From positions 62,001 through 126,000 of the forward strand of contig CAZBEF010000002.1 in assembly GCA_964490875.1 (NCBI GenBank): a DNA stretch of 64,000 nt, written 5' to 3'. The notes under the pieces were generated by a model. It saw nothing but the letters and a program-made list of their open reading frames with translations. It searched no databases and had not been told where the DNA came from. The position numbers and the translations under genes were made by a program. Positions 7,443 through 15,428 of this stretch are shown here, piece after piece. Numbering within the stretch: the first letter of the stretch is position 1; each line of letters begins with the position of its first letter. The stretch comes from CAYYYG01 sp964490875 (GTDB lineage: Bacteria > Patescibacteriota > Microgenomatia > UBA1406 > GWC2-37-13).

Positions 7443-8696
7443 TTAAGTACCTTCTTTCCAGGTTGACAGATATTTCTTTTGTACCGCGGTGAGTGAATCG
7501 ATTTCTACTCCTTCGCTTTTCAACTTCAGCGCTGCAATTTCGCGGTCTAAGTTCTCCGGAAGCTGATACACTTTTGCTTTCAATTTTCCTTTATTCTGCC
7601 ACATAAATTCAGAAGCCATTGCCTGTCCAGCGAAACTCATATCCATAACCGAAGCCGGGTGGCCTTCTGCGGCGGATAAGTTTACGAGGCGTCCTTCAGC
7701 AAGAAGATATACTTTCTTTGAACCGATGATATATTCATCGACAAACGGCCGGACTTTGCGGGTGCTTTTTGACAATTTCTTCAATGCTTCTTTATTTATT
7801 TCAATATCGAAATGACCGGACTGGGCAAGAATTACGCCGTCTTTGGCAGTTTTCAGATGCTGAGAATCGATAACATATTTATTGCCGGTTACAGTAAGTA
7901 CCACATCAGCGATTTTTACCGCATCCTCGAGTTTCATAACACGATATCCGTCCATCTTGGCTTCAAGAGCTTTTATTGGATCGACTTCGCAGACAATAAC
8001 CTGTGCTCCCATTCCATGGGCCCGCATGGCAACACCCCGTCCGCACCAGCCATAACCGCATACGACAAATGTCTTACCTGCAAGCAGAATATTAGTGGCG
8101 CGGATAATACCGTCGATAGTGGACTGGCCGGTACCGTAGCGATTATCAAACATATGCTTGGTCATGTTATCGTTCACTGCAAGAACGGGGATTTTAAGAG
8201 CGCCGTCTTGTTCCATAGCTTTCAGACGAATTACTCCGGTTGTTGTTTCTTCGGTAGAACCTACCACAGTTTTTAAAAGATCTGTCCGCTTACTGTGCAT
8301 AATACTGACAAGATCTGCGCCATCGTCCATGGTCTGATTTGGTTTTGCATCCAGTACCGCATTCAAATGAGAATAATACGTCTTTTCATCTTCACCTTTT
8401 ATTGCATAAGTTGGGATTCCGTAATCTTCGACTAGTGATGCGGCAACGGCATCGTTTGTGGAAAGGGGATTGCTTGCACACAAAAAAACATCGGCTCCTC
8501 CGGCCTTTAACGTAATAGCCAGATTTGCAGTTTCAGAAGTAACATGCAGACAAGCTGCCAACGTAACGCCCTTCAGAACTTTTTCCTTCGCAAACCGTGC
8601 TCGGATTAACCGAAGCACCGGCATATCACGCTCCGCCCACTCAATCAACTTTTTACCATCAGCTGCTAACCCCATATCCTTTACATCGTATTTCAT
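7443..8696 (-). CDS. ahcY: Adenosylhomocysteinase (S-adenosyl-L-homocysteine hydrolase)
   Basis: NAD-dependent cleavage of S-adenosylhomocysteine to homocysteine plus adenosine, clearing the product of methyl transfer. 417 residues from the ATG at 8696. The frame extends to 8762, but that part is the translation of a repeat (CHPELVSGSL), so 8696 is chosen. Seen: CLHVTSETANL near the N-terminus, STEETTTGV, VNDNMTKHMFDNRYGTGQS, the NAD site VCGYGWCGRG, and SGHFDIEI. It ends without the C-terminal tail of long bacterial forms, so it is a short, archaeal/Thermotoga-like type. The neighbouring kinase may remove adenosine. Confidence 0.95.
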   Translation of the reverse strand: MKYDVKDMGLAADGKKLIEWAERDMPVLRLIRARFAKEKVLKGVTLAACLHVTSETANLAITLKAGGADVFLCASNPLSTNDAVAASLVEDYGIPTYAIKGEDEKTYYSHLNAVLDAKPNQTMDDGADLVSIMHSKRTDLLKTVVGSTEETTTGVIRLKAMEQDGALKIPVLAVNDNMTKHMFDNRYGTGQSTIDGIIRATNILLAGKTFVVCGYGWCGRGVAMRAHGMGAQVIVCEVDPIKALEAKMDGYRVMKLEDAVKIADVVLTVTGNKYVIDSQHLKTAKDGVILAQSGHFDIEINKEALKKLSKSTRKVRPFVDEYIIGSKKVYLLAEGRLVNLSAAEGHPASVMDMSFAGQAMASEFMWQNKGKLKAKVYQLPENLDREIAALKLKSEGVEIDSLTAVQKKYLSTWKEGT

Positions 8697-8732
8697 AAAA
8701 ATAAAGAAAATTAATAATAGGTAATATTTAAG

Positions 8733-8759
8733 AGATCCTGAAACGAGTTCGGGATGACA
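8733..8759. repeat. Short palindromic repeat between two genes
   Basis: AGATCCTGAAACGAGTTCGGGATGACA is the reverse of the widespread TGTCATCC-type bacterial palindrome (shown here only as these 27 bases: AGATCCTGAA at 8733 to GGGATGACA at 8759). Its translation creates the false CHPELVSGS extension of the hydrolase gene. Confidence 0.6.
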
Positions 8760-8767
8760 CACTTACC

Positions 8768-8864
8768 GAGCGCAGATACCCATTTAGAGCGACCTTGGGA
8801 GGTGCGGAGCCTGACTCAACAGCGAGCACGCCCACGGGAGCGATAAATGCGGTATCAAGCGAGA
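8768..8864. repeat. Palindromic element, asymmetric-arm family, copy 2
   Basis: Left end GAGCGCAGATACC (8768-8780), right end GGTATCAAGCGAGA (8851-8864). The arms pair over GATACC/GGTATC and CATTTA/TAAATG but differ at the tips, as in copy 1. The core contains GCGAGCACGCCCACGG, the inverse of the copy-1 core. The right end abuts the stop codon of the kinase gene at 8865. Confidence 0.7.
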
Positions 8865-9803
8865 TCATTTTAAACCTGCCATTCTACTTTTAATATCCTT
8901 AATTGTCGGTAAATGATTCACTGTTCCATACTTCTCGATGGCAAAACTCGCCAGCGCGTTCCCTTGCTTCAAACTCTCTTCCACCGACTTACCATCTAAA
9001 AGACCTCCCACAAATCCGCCGCGGAACGCATCGCCGGCTCCGGTTGGATCTACAATCTTCTTCAACTTATATGCAGAAAACTTATATGTTTCATCTTTGC
9101 TATGATATTCAACGCCCTTTTCGCCTAAAGTGATAATGACAGCTATTCCATTTTTCACAAAATCTTTTACATCCATTTTTATCCGCTTACAAATCTGTGC
9201 TATTTCATAATCATTGCCGATAAGAAAGGTACTGTGCAGAATACCTTCTTTCAAATCCTTGTCCGAAATCCATGTTAAGGCCATTCCCGGATCGTAAAGA
9301 TAACTCAATCCCATAGCGATAGATTCGGACTGAATCTTAAGAAACCCTTTTGCATGAGTCGCAGAGATGATAACTATACTATTTTTACTTGCAGCCTTTT
9401 TAAGATTAAGTTTTTCAGATTTTTCCAGCGCGCCGTAATAATATCCCCAAATCTGGTTGTCGCTTAGATCTGTAATAACTTTCCCGGTTGAAGTAAACAG
9501 ACTTTTTTCGAATAAAATATTTGCAGTATCAATATGATGATCTTTAAAAAACTTGATGAAAGGTTCGCCGTCTTTTCCAACCGCAGAAAGAAGTTTGACC
9601 GGTTGTTTAGTAACAAGACTGATGTTGTATGCGATATTTGTTGCTATGCCGCCCAGCTGCTTTTCTAGTTTATTAACCACAAATGACACATTGATTTGAT
9701 GAAGACGTTCGGGGTGAAAATATTCTACAAACTTTCCGGGAAAATCCATAATTTCATCGAAAGCGATAGAACCGGTTACAATAGCGTCTGAATATTTTGT
9801 CAT
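8865..9803 (-). CDS. PfkB-family carbohydrate/nucleoside kinase, probably adenosine kinase
   Basis: 312 residues, ribokinase fold. Seen: N-terminal GSIAFDEIMDFPG, the Gly-rich LGGIATNIAYN substrate site near residues 50-60, and the signature DPTGAGDAFRGGF near 255 with the catalytic Asp and anion hole. It resembles archaeal-type nucleoside kinases. Placement next to adenosylhomocysteinase on the same strand supports adenosine as substrate (adenosine plus ATP to AMP), but sugar specificity cannot be excluded from sequence alone. A TATAGT box ends 6 nt before its ATG. Confidence 0.85.
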   Translation of the reverse strand: MTKYSDAIVTGSIAFDEIMDFPGKFVEYFHPERLHQINVSFVVNKLEKQLGGIATNIAYNISLVTKQPVKLLSAVGKDGEPFIKFFKDHHIDTANILFEKSLFTSTGKVITDLSDNQIWGYYYGALEKSEKLNLKKAASKNSIVIISATHAKGFLKIQSESIAMGLSYLYDPGMALTWISDKDLKEGILHSTFLIGNDYEIAQICKRIKMDVKDFVKNGIAVIITLGEKGVEYHSKDETYKFSAYKLKKIVDPTGAGDAFRGGFVGGLLDGKSVEESLKQGNALASFAIEKYGTVNHLPTIKDIKSRMAGLK

Positions 9804-9809
9804 CTTTAT

Positions 9810-9815
9810 ACTATA
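9810..9815 (-). promoter_or_regulatory. -10 box TATAGT of the PfkB kinase gene
   Basis: Minus-strand TATAGT ends 6 nt before the ATG at 9803; leaderless arrangement. Confidence 0.5.
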
Positions 9816-9857
9816 CGAGATGAAAAAGGCAGATACAATATATAAAAGAGTCTCAAA

Positions 9858-10289
9858 TTATGGTTTTACCGTATACTTTTTAACTACAGTTTTTCCCGAC
9901 TTAGGAACGATAGTAACTACAAACTTCATGTTCTTAATGTTTGTATGATACGTATACACGCCTTTGGATTCGGTGCCAAAGACTATTGTGCGGGTAGCCG
10001 AATTTCCGGCCGCGACATCTACCGTTCCAGTTACTCCCTGATCTACTCCGTTTGCACTGTAGGTAAGAATATATTCTACGGTTTTCGTATTTTGTAAATT
10101 ACTGAAAGTAACCAAAAGTGCTTTTCGGTCATCGCGCAGCTTTGCAGAAATATATTGTGTTGTTGAGGCAGGTATAACCGATTTTTTAGGTGTATTCTGA
10201 TAGCGGGGGAGAACTTTTGCATCGACAGAATAGTTCAAGAAGATATAGAACGCGAGAAATCCAATTAGTATAAAAACATACTTTTTCAT
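9858..10289 (-). CDS. Hypothetical secreted/membrane-anchored protein
   Basis: 143 residues from ATG 10289 (a TTG at 10301 would add four residues). Signal-anchor at about 1-22 (MKKYVFILIGFLAFYIF), then a beta-rich extracellular domain: ISAKLRDDRKALLVTFSNL, VEYILTYSANGVDQGVTG, SATRTIVFGTESKGVYTYH and a C-terminal KSGKTVVKKYTVKP. The spacing of strands resembles an Ig-like sandwich. It recalls short secreted proteins of CPR bacteria; no function is known to me. Confidence 0.65.
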   Translation of the reverse strand: MKKYVFILIGFLAFYIFLNYSVDAKVLPRYQNTPKKSVIPASTTQYISAKLRDDRKALLVTFSNLQNTKTVEYILTYSANGVDQGVTGTVDVAAGNSATRTIVFGTESKGVYTYHTNIKNMKFVVTIVPKSGKTVVKKYTVKP

Positions 10290-10344
10290 AAGCAGTTTCA
10301 AATTATTTGCTCCAACACTTTCAGGCTATCAGAAATATTTTCAT

Positions 10345-10371
10345 TTGACAAGTGGTTATTAGTGATATAAT
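10345..10371 (+). promoter_or_regulatory. Promoter TTGACA-15-TATAAT with extended -10
   Basis: TTGACA 10345-10350, TGA-TATAAT with the hexamer at 10366-10371. The start codon follows after 10 nt (10382). Confidence 0.65.
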
Positions 10372-10381
10372 CATAAAAGAC

Positions 10382-11029
10382 ATGAATAAAAAATTTATCA
10401 TCGGTTTTTCTACATTAGCATTACTGGTTGTTAGTGGAGCTAGTATTATCGCTCTCAATCAAACAGGACAAAAACAGATTAGCATGATACCACGGGCTGA
10501 AACAAGAGATGCTACTGTGGCTCTTCAACAAAAACCAGTTCAAAAAAAAGAAACTGCATTAAAAGAATACAGTGATCCTTCAGGATTCAGATTCTTATAT
10601 CCGGCTGATCTTAATGTAGTCATCGAGAATAACGAAGATGATCCTGATTTATTTTCCACCTTAAAGTTAAAACCAGCATCAGGCGTCGGATCTATTAACA
10701 TTCAAGTAATTGCTACTAATTTCAAAAAACTTGATGAATGGGTAAAGGCAAATAAAATATCGATGACTTCTTCTTCATTGAAACGAACAAAATTAGCAGA
10801 TCTTGACGCCTATCAAATTCCCGTTGGAGGCCAATTAGTAACCGGAGCATACGATGAAGGAGTATTGTTTACCATTGCAGTTACAGAACCCAGCAATGAA
10901 TCACTCCTTGCAAGTTATGTAAAAATAATAAATAATTTTTCCTTTTATCAGCCTCCGGCAGTGCAGCAGCAAGACGCGCCGGACCATTCGGCCATTGTTG
11001 ATACTGAATCTGAAGAAGTCATAGAATAG
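10382..11029 (+). CDS. Hypothetical exported protein
   Basis: 215 residues from ATG 10382 (upstream in-frame codons at 10352 lie inside the promoter). N-terminal signal-anchor (about 4-25), a polar linker, then a compact domain from EYSDPSGFRFLYPADLNVVIEN to IINNFSFYQ. This pattern (a Phe/Tyr-rich P-A-D start, later FTIAVTEPS) resembles PsbP/DUF1795-like domains, but only loosely. C-terminal acidic tail ESEEVIE. Role unknown; it precedes the two glycosyltransferases in the same direction. Confidence 0.6.
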   Translation: MNKKFIIGFSTLALLVVSGASIIALNQTGQKQISMIPRAETRDATVALQQKPVQKKETALKEYSDPSGFRFLYPADLNVVIENNEDDPDLFSTLKLKPASGVGSINIQVIATNFKKLDEWVKANKISMTSSSLKRTKLADLDAYQIPVGGQLVTGAYDEGVLFTIAVTEPSNESLLASYVKIINNFSFYQPPAVQQQDAPDHSAIVDTESEEVIE

Positions 11030-11036
11030 TGTTTGG

Positions 11037-11042
11037 TATAAT
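11037..11042 (+). promoter_or_regulatory. -10 box TATAAT, 9 nt before a GT2 gene
   Basis: GG-TATAAT at 11037-11042, ATG at 11052. Confidence 0.5.
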
Positions 11043-11051
11043 GACTACGTC

Positions 11052-11858
11052 ATGGATCAAAAACATTCTTCACATTTTTTAAGCCTCATCATGCCTGTCT
11101 ATAAACAGGATAAGACTATCGTAAAAAATCTTAAACAAATTAAAACAGTCCTCGATAATATTCGCTATGACTATGAGATCATCGCAGTAGTTGACGGAAT
11201 GATGGATAAATCGTTTGAACGAATTAAGAAAGCCAACATCACAAAAGTAATCTGCCTTACGTATAAAGAAAATCAGGGTAAAAGTTATGCAATCCGCGTT
11301 GGTATGGAGAATGCAAAAGGCGATTACGTAATGTTTCTGGATTCGGGAATGGAAATTGATCCCAATGGAATTTCTATGCTGCTTGAACATATGGAATGGT
11401 ATAACGCCGATATAATTGTGGGCTCCAAACGACATCCGGCATCTTTTGTGATGTATCCTATGCTGCGAAAAATTCTCAGTGTTGGATATTATATTCTGGT
11501 GAAAATGATGTTTGGATTAAGAGTCCACGACACTCAAGCGGGGATCAAAATATTCAAAAAACCAGTGCTAGAGAAAATTCTTCCCCGGCTTATTGAAAAA
11601 AAATTCGCAGGGGACTTGGAGATGCTCGTTGTTGCAGACACATTAGGATTTAAACGAATTTATGAAGCGCCGATAAAACTGGACTATAATTTGAGTAAGA
11701 TTACATCGGCCGCAACATGGAATTCTATAGTCGGAATAACAATCGATACGTTAGCGATTTTTTATAGAAAAAATATTATCCACTATTATAAAAAGAAGCA
11801 TAAAAATATAACTCCTTCCGAAAAAAAAGCTGTTATAAAAATACTTCCCAGGACGTAA
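11052..11858 (+). CDS. Family 2 glycosyltransferase, polyprenyl-phosphate sugar synthase type
   Basis: 268 residues. GT-A fold: LSLIMPVYKQ, the nucleotide-sugar strand EIIAVVDGMMD, NQGKSYAIRVGMENAKGDYVMFLDSGMEID (the DXD position reads LDSG), DIIVGSKRHP and the acceptor-side QAGIKIFKK. This is the layout of DPM1/ArnC-like enzymes that load a hexose onto undecaprenyl phosphate. No C-terminal membrane helices are obvious, though a hydrophobic patch near residues 130-150 could bind membrane. It starts a five-gene run with another GT2, ferredoxin, radical SAM and DUF457 genes. Confidence 0.85.
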   Translation: MDQKHSSHFLSLIMPVYKQDKTIVKNLKQIKTVLDNIRYDYEIIAVVDGMMDKSFERIKKANITKVICLTYKENQGKSYAIRVGMENAKGDYVMFLDSGMEIDPNGISMLLEHMEWYNADIIVGSKRHPASFVMYPMLRKILSVGYYILVKMMFGLRVHDTQAGIKIFKKPVLEKILPRLIEKKFAGDLEMLVVADTLGFKRIYEAPIKLDYNLSKITSAATWNSIVGITIDTLAIFYRKNIIHYYKKKHKNITPSEKKAVIKILPRT

Positions 11859-11867
11859 AATTATGAT

Positions 11868-12902
11868 ATGAAGCAACATTTTGTTTCCATAATTATCCCG
11901 ACACGTTCTTTAAATGACTTTATAATTAAAGAAAATCTGCCTGCATTAGTGCTTCAAACATATACGAACTTTGAAGTTATTATTCTTCCCAATGAGCCAG
12001 ATAAAATCGATGCCGAACTCCAACATCATTATAAATGGCTGACCATTATTCCAACCAAAACAGTAACCCGGCCGGCAGAAAAAAGAGATATTGGCGCACA
12101 ACACGCAAAAGGGAATATCCTGGCTTTTATAGATGATGACGCTTTTGCTTCGCCAAACTGGCTTGAACGGGCAGTTGAAGTGTTTGATTCTGCAACATAT
12201 AAAAAGAATTTAGCCGCAGTTTGCGGTCCAGGTGTATTACCCGACAATGCTCAATACTGGGAAAAAGTATTTGATGCTGTTTTAAATACATGGATAGGCT
12301 CCGGAGGATATGGATATCGATTCAATCCGGAAAAAGAACGATATGTAGATGATTATCCATCGATGAATTTTTTAGTTCTGAAAACTATTTTCAAAAAAAT
12401 AGGCGGATTTAATAGTGAATTCTGGCCGGGAGAAGACAGTAAATTGTGCGAGGATATTGTCTATAAAGAAGAAGGAAAGATTCTCTATTGTCCTGATGTT
12501 TTAGTGTATCATCACCGCCGAAATAATCTGGTATCGTACTTAAATCAACATGGAAATTATGGATTTCATCGGGGTGCTTTTTTTGCACACGGAGACAAAA
12601 ATTCGAGAAGATTAAGTTATCTAATTCCGAGTTTTTTCACAATTTATTTATCGATAATTATTTTTATTTTTGCAGTTATCCCCACTTATATTCAAAAATA
12701 TAGTTTATTCCTATGGCTTCCATTAGGTATATATATAATTTTCGAACTGTATCTTTTCTTAAAAACGTTTTTTACAAAAAAAAGTTTGAAAATTGCAGCC
12801 GGCGCTGTTGTTGTTTTATTTTTGACTCACGTAATATATGGTATATTATTTATCAAAGGTTTTTTAACAGGGATACGCAAACATGATAAAATTTATTCAT
12901 AA
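11868..12902 (+). CDS. Family 2 glycosyltransferase with C-terminal membrane helices
   Basis: 344 residues. SIIIPTRSLND opening, AKGNILAFIDDDAFASPNWLE with the metal-binding Asp triad near residue 88, and GEDSKLCEDIVYKEEGK carrying the ED catalytic motif. Three to four hydrophobic helices (about 255-335) suggest membrane attachment. 9 nt after the previous GT2 gene; the ferredoxin gene starts 5 nt later. The acceptor is unknown. Confidence 0.85.
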   Translation: MKQHFVSIIIPTRSLNDFIIKENLPALVLQTYTNFEVIILPNEPDKIDAELQHHYKWLTIIPTKTVTRPAEKRDIGAQHAKGNILAFIDDDAFASPNWLERAVEVFDSATYKKNLAAVCGPGVLPDNAQYWEKVFDAVLNTWIGSGGYGYRFNPEKERYVDDYPSMNFLVLKTIFKKIGGFNSEFWPGEDSKLCEDIVYKEEGKILYCPDVLVYHHRRNNLVSYLNQHGNYGFHRGAFFAHGDKNSRRLSYLIPSFFTIYLSIIIFIFAVIPTYIQKYSLFLWLPLGIYIIFELYLFLKTFFTKKSLKIAAGAVVVLFLTHVIYGILFIKGFLTGIRKHDKIYS

Positions 12903-12907
12903 ACTGT

Positions 12908-13174
12908 ATGACATCCACAAAAAACGGCCGACCGGATACTGAAATTGTAAAAAAAGGAGACATAGAAGTTCGCATTCACCGGCCCACCTGCATTAGCGCT
13001 GCAACATGTGTTGTATATGCTCCTAATACCTTCGATCTTGATGCCGATTATATTGCCATTATCAAAGAAGGCGAATGGGATAGGCTGGAGAAAATTATCG
13101 CTGCTGCCCAATCGTGCCCGGTGGTAGCAATCGAAGTATACGAAAAAGGCAAGAAAATTTTTCCCAAATCATAA
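12908..13174 (+). CDS. Small single-cluster ferredoxin
   Basis: 88 residues. Cys28, Cys34 and Cys70 (CISAATC ... SCP) match the single-cluster ferredoxin layout, but the usual second Cys of CxxCxxC is Ala31, as in [3Fe-4S] or three-Cys forms. HRPTCI and SCPVVAIEV are the typical flanks. It probably donates electrons; its position between a GT2 and the radical SAM gene suggests the radical SAM enzyme as partner. That pairing is inference. Confidence 0.8.
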   Translation: MTSTKNGRPDTEIVKKGDIEVRIHRPTCISAATCVVYAPNTFDLDADYIAIIKEGEWDRLEKIIAAAQSCPVVAIEVYEKGKKIFPKS

Positions 13175-13191
13175 AAGTGATACATAACACA

Positions 13192-13222
13192 TTGACATGA
13201 TTTCATGGCTGTGCCATACTAT
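13192..13222 (+). promoter_or_regulatory. Promoter TTGACA ... TACTAT of the radical SAM gene
   Basis: TTGACA 13192-13197, TACTAT 13217-13222 (19-nt spacer), ATG at 13228 after 5 nt. Confidence 0.6.
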
Positions 13223-13227
13223 ATACA

Positions 13228-14958
13228 ATGGTTAAACTTCATACACCGAAACATACAGAATTCATAAAAGATACCAATACCCGCGGTGTAAAAATTAAAA
13301 ACTTAAAAGACATCGTGGTTGTAGTTGGATATCCTCCTATTGAATCAAAAAAAGGTGTTGCCTTGCTTTCTCAGAACCGACAGTTTCAATATTTCAATGC
13401 TCCAACTTATATTTATCCAATGGTGCCGGCATATGCAGCATCCCATCTTCAGGCAAAAGGTTTTAAAGTGTACTGGATGGATGGAATATCAGAGAGAAAA
13501 ACATATGAAGAATGGTTTGATGAACTTTCTGCCACCGCTCCAGATTACCTGATGGTTGAAACAAAGTCGCCGATTGTGAAAACTCACTGGAAACAAATAG
13601 CTGATCTTAAAAAACGATTACCAAAACTGAAACTTATCTGGGTTGGAGATCATATTTCGTACCTTCCGATTGAAATTTTTGAAAACAGCCCGGTCGAGTA
13701 TGCAATTACCGGAGGAGATTACGACTTTGTCGTTGTGAATCTTCTTAATCATATTTACAAAGGTGAAGAACTAGAAGGGGGAGTGTATTGGAGGGAAGGA
13801 AACCGAGACATTAAAGCGACACCAAAAAGAAAAACAAAATTAAAATCAGGCGGAGTTGTATACGACACGGGAGTTGCTTCGTTAAAACATAGACTTGATG
13901 ATTTGCCGTTTGTCGATCGAGATCTGACAAAATGGGAATTGTATGCATATGAAAATGGAAATTATAAATATACTCCCGCCACATATATGTATTCTGGCCG
14001 CGACTGCTGGTGGAACCGCTGCACATTCTGCGTTTGGGATCATACAATAAATCCACTCGGTTCATACCGAAGTTTTTCACCAGAACGGTTATTTGCCGAA
14101 GTTAAACATGTTGTAGATAAATACGGTGTTAAAGAAATATTTGATGATGCCGGAACCATGTTTATTGGTCCGAAACTCAAAAAATTCTGCACTCTGCTTA
14201 TAGAAAGCGGCTATAACAAGAAAGTACGGTATGGCTGCAACATGCGGTTTAATGCAATCAACCAGGAATTTTATGATCTTATGGGAAAAGCAGGATTCAG
14301 ATTTATTTTGTATGGAATGGAATCGGGGAATCAAAAGACGCTCGATAAATTGGATAAGGGAACAAAAGAAGCAGACGCGATAAACGGACCAAGAATGGCC
14401 CGGAAAGCAGGACTCGATCCTCACATTACTATTATGTTAGGGTATCCATGGGAATCATACGAAGAAGCAAAAAGAACGATAGCCATTGCCAAATATGCAT
14501 TTAAGAAAGGCTATTATGAAACAATGCAGGCCACTATTGTAATTCCATATCCGGGAACTCCACTGTATAAAGAATGTAAAGAAAAAGGATGGCTGCTTAC
14601 CGATAATTATGACGATTTCGATATGCGGCAGCCGGTTATGAAGACTCCATTTCCAAAAGAAAGACTCCTGGAGCTTGAGCAGGAACTGTATTCTTCATTT
14701 ATGACGCCTCAGTATATTACCAGAAAAATATTAAGTATCCGCAGTCCCCATGATTTTATGTATTTGTTTTACATGGGTAAAAAATTAATTGGACATTTAC
14801 TTGATTTTGATCCCAATCAGGAGAAAGTTAGCTATATCTCTCCAAAATTCTGGAAGAATGCATTCGTGAAACTCAGCAAACATTTCGTGACTCCAAAAAC
14901 TTCGGTGGATTATGAAAAGGATGCTATTAAACTAGCAGACAGTGCTGTAAATTTATAA
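13228..14958 (+). CDS. B12-binding-domain radical SAM protein with CX4CX2C motif
   Basis: 576 residues. Residues about 30-195 form a Rossmann-like cobalamin-binding-type domain (PMVPAYAASHLQAKGFKVYW, ITGGDYDFVVVNL) without a DXHXXG His. The radical SAM barrel follows with Cys260, Cys265 and Cys268 (GRDCWWNRCTFC). The spacing is CX4CX2C instead of the usual CX3CX2C; the codons are unambiguous. LYGMESGNQKTLDKLDKG and HITIMLGYPWES are typical later strands of the family. The C-terminal ~100 residues resemble the helical extension of the B12 radical SAM group. Substrate unknown; neighbours are GT2, ferredoxin and DUF457 genes, so a lipid or glycan is possible. Confidence 0.88.
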   Translation: MVKLHTPKHTEFIKDTNTRGVKIKNLKDIVVVVGYPPIESKKGVALLSQNRQFQYFNAPTYIYPMVPAYAASHLQAKGFKVYWMDGISERKTYEEWFDELSATAPDYLMVETKSPIVKTHWKQIADLKKRLPKLKLIWVGDHISYLPIEIFENSPVEYAITGGDYDFVVVNLLNHIYKGEELEGGVYWREGNRDIKATPKRKTKLKSGGVVYDTGVASLKHRLDDLPFVDRDLTKWELYAYENGNYKYTPATYMYSGRDCWWNRCTFCVWDHTINPLGSYRSFSPERLFAEVKHVVDKYGVKEIFDDAGTMFIGPKLKKFCTLLIESGYNKKVRYGCNMRFNAINQEFYDLMGKAGFRFILYGMESGNQKTLDKLDKGTKEADAINGPRMARKAGLDPHITIMLGYPWESYEEAKRTIAIAKYAFKKGYYETMQATIVIPYPGTPLYKECKEKGWLLTDNYDDFDMRQPVMKTPFPKERLLELEQELYSSFMTPQYITRKILSIRSPHDFMYLFYMGKKLIGHLLDFDPNQEKVSYISPKFWKNAFVKLSKHFVTPKTSVDYEKDAIKLADSAVNL

Positions 14959-14960
14959 GT

Positions 14961-15428
14961 ATGCGGATTCCACTTTTTTTTCACGAATTACTCCATGTAA
15001 CCTTCAGCATACTAGTAGGTCTTGCTTTTTATTCAATGTATAAATTTACGGGTGTTTCAATATGGCCGGTTTTGATTGTGGCTTTATGTGGAGGTGTACT
15101 TATTGATTTAGATCATCTGATTGATTATTACCGTGCATATCGATGGGATTTTAAACTACACAAATTTCTGAAGGGAAAAGCAATCAGACAAAACAGACGT
15201 TTATATGTATTGTTTCATGGGTATGAATATGTGTTTCTGCTTGTATGGCTAGGGTACAATATGCAAAACCCAGTCATACAGCTTTTTATTTTTACATTAG
15301 CGATTTCTTCTTTGGTCCATTTACTCACTGACGCAACGGTTAATAATGTATATATTAGAACGTATTCGATACTATATCGATTATTTTATTCTTTTAAAAG
15401 CAAACATCTGATAAAAGGAGGAATATAA
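14961..15428 (+). CDS. DUF457/YdjM-like membrane-bound metal-dependent hydrolase homologue
   Basis: 155 residues, starts 2 nt after the radical SAM stop. Four hydrophobic segments. Conserved polar residues sit in the membrane part: FHELLH, GGVLIDLDHLIDY, LFHGYEY and VHLLTDATVN, i.e. His/Asp pairs as in the DUF457 (YdjM) family of predicted membrane metal-dependent hydrolases. Function in the family is poorly known. Co-transcription with the radical SAM gene is likely. Convergent with the next gene with no gap. Confidence 0.7.
   Translation: MRIPLFFHELLHVTFSILVGLAFYSMYKFTGVSIWPVLIVALCGGVLIDLDHLIDYYRAYRWDFKLHKFLKGKAIRQNRRLYVLFHGYEYVFLLVWLGYNMQNPVIQLFIFTLAISSLVHLLTDATVNNVYIRTYSILYRLFYSFKSKHLIKGGI

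Noticed and set aside
8697..8762. N-terminal extension of the adenosylhomocysteinase frame
   Set aside because: The extra 22 codons are the translation of a palindromic repeat (CHPELVSGSL); the family start fits ATG 8696.
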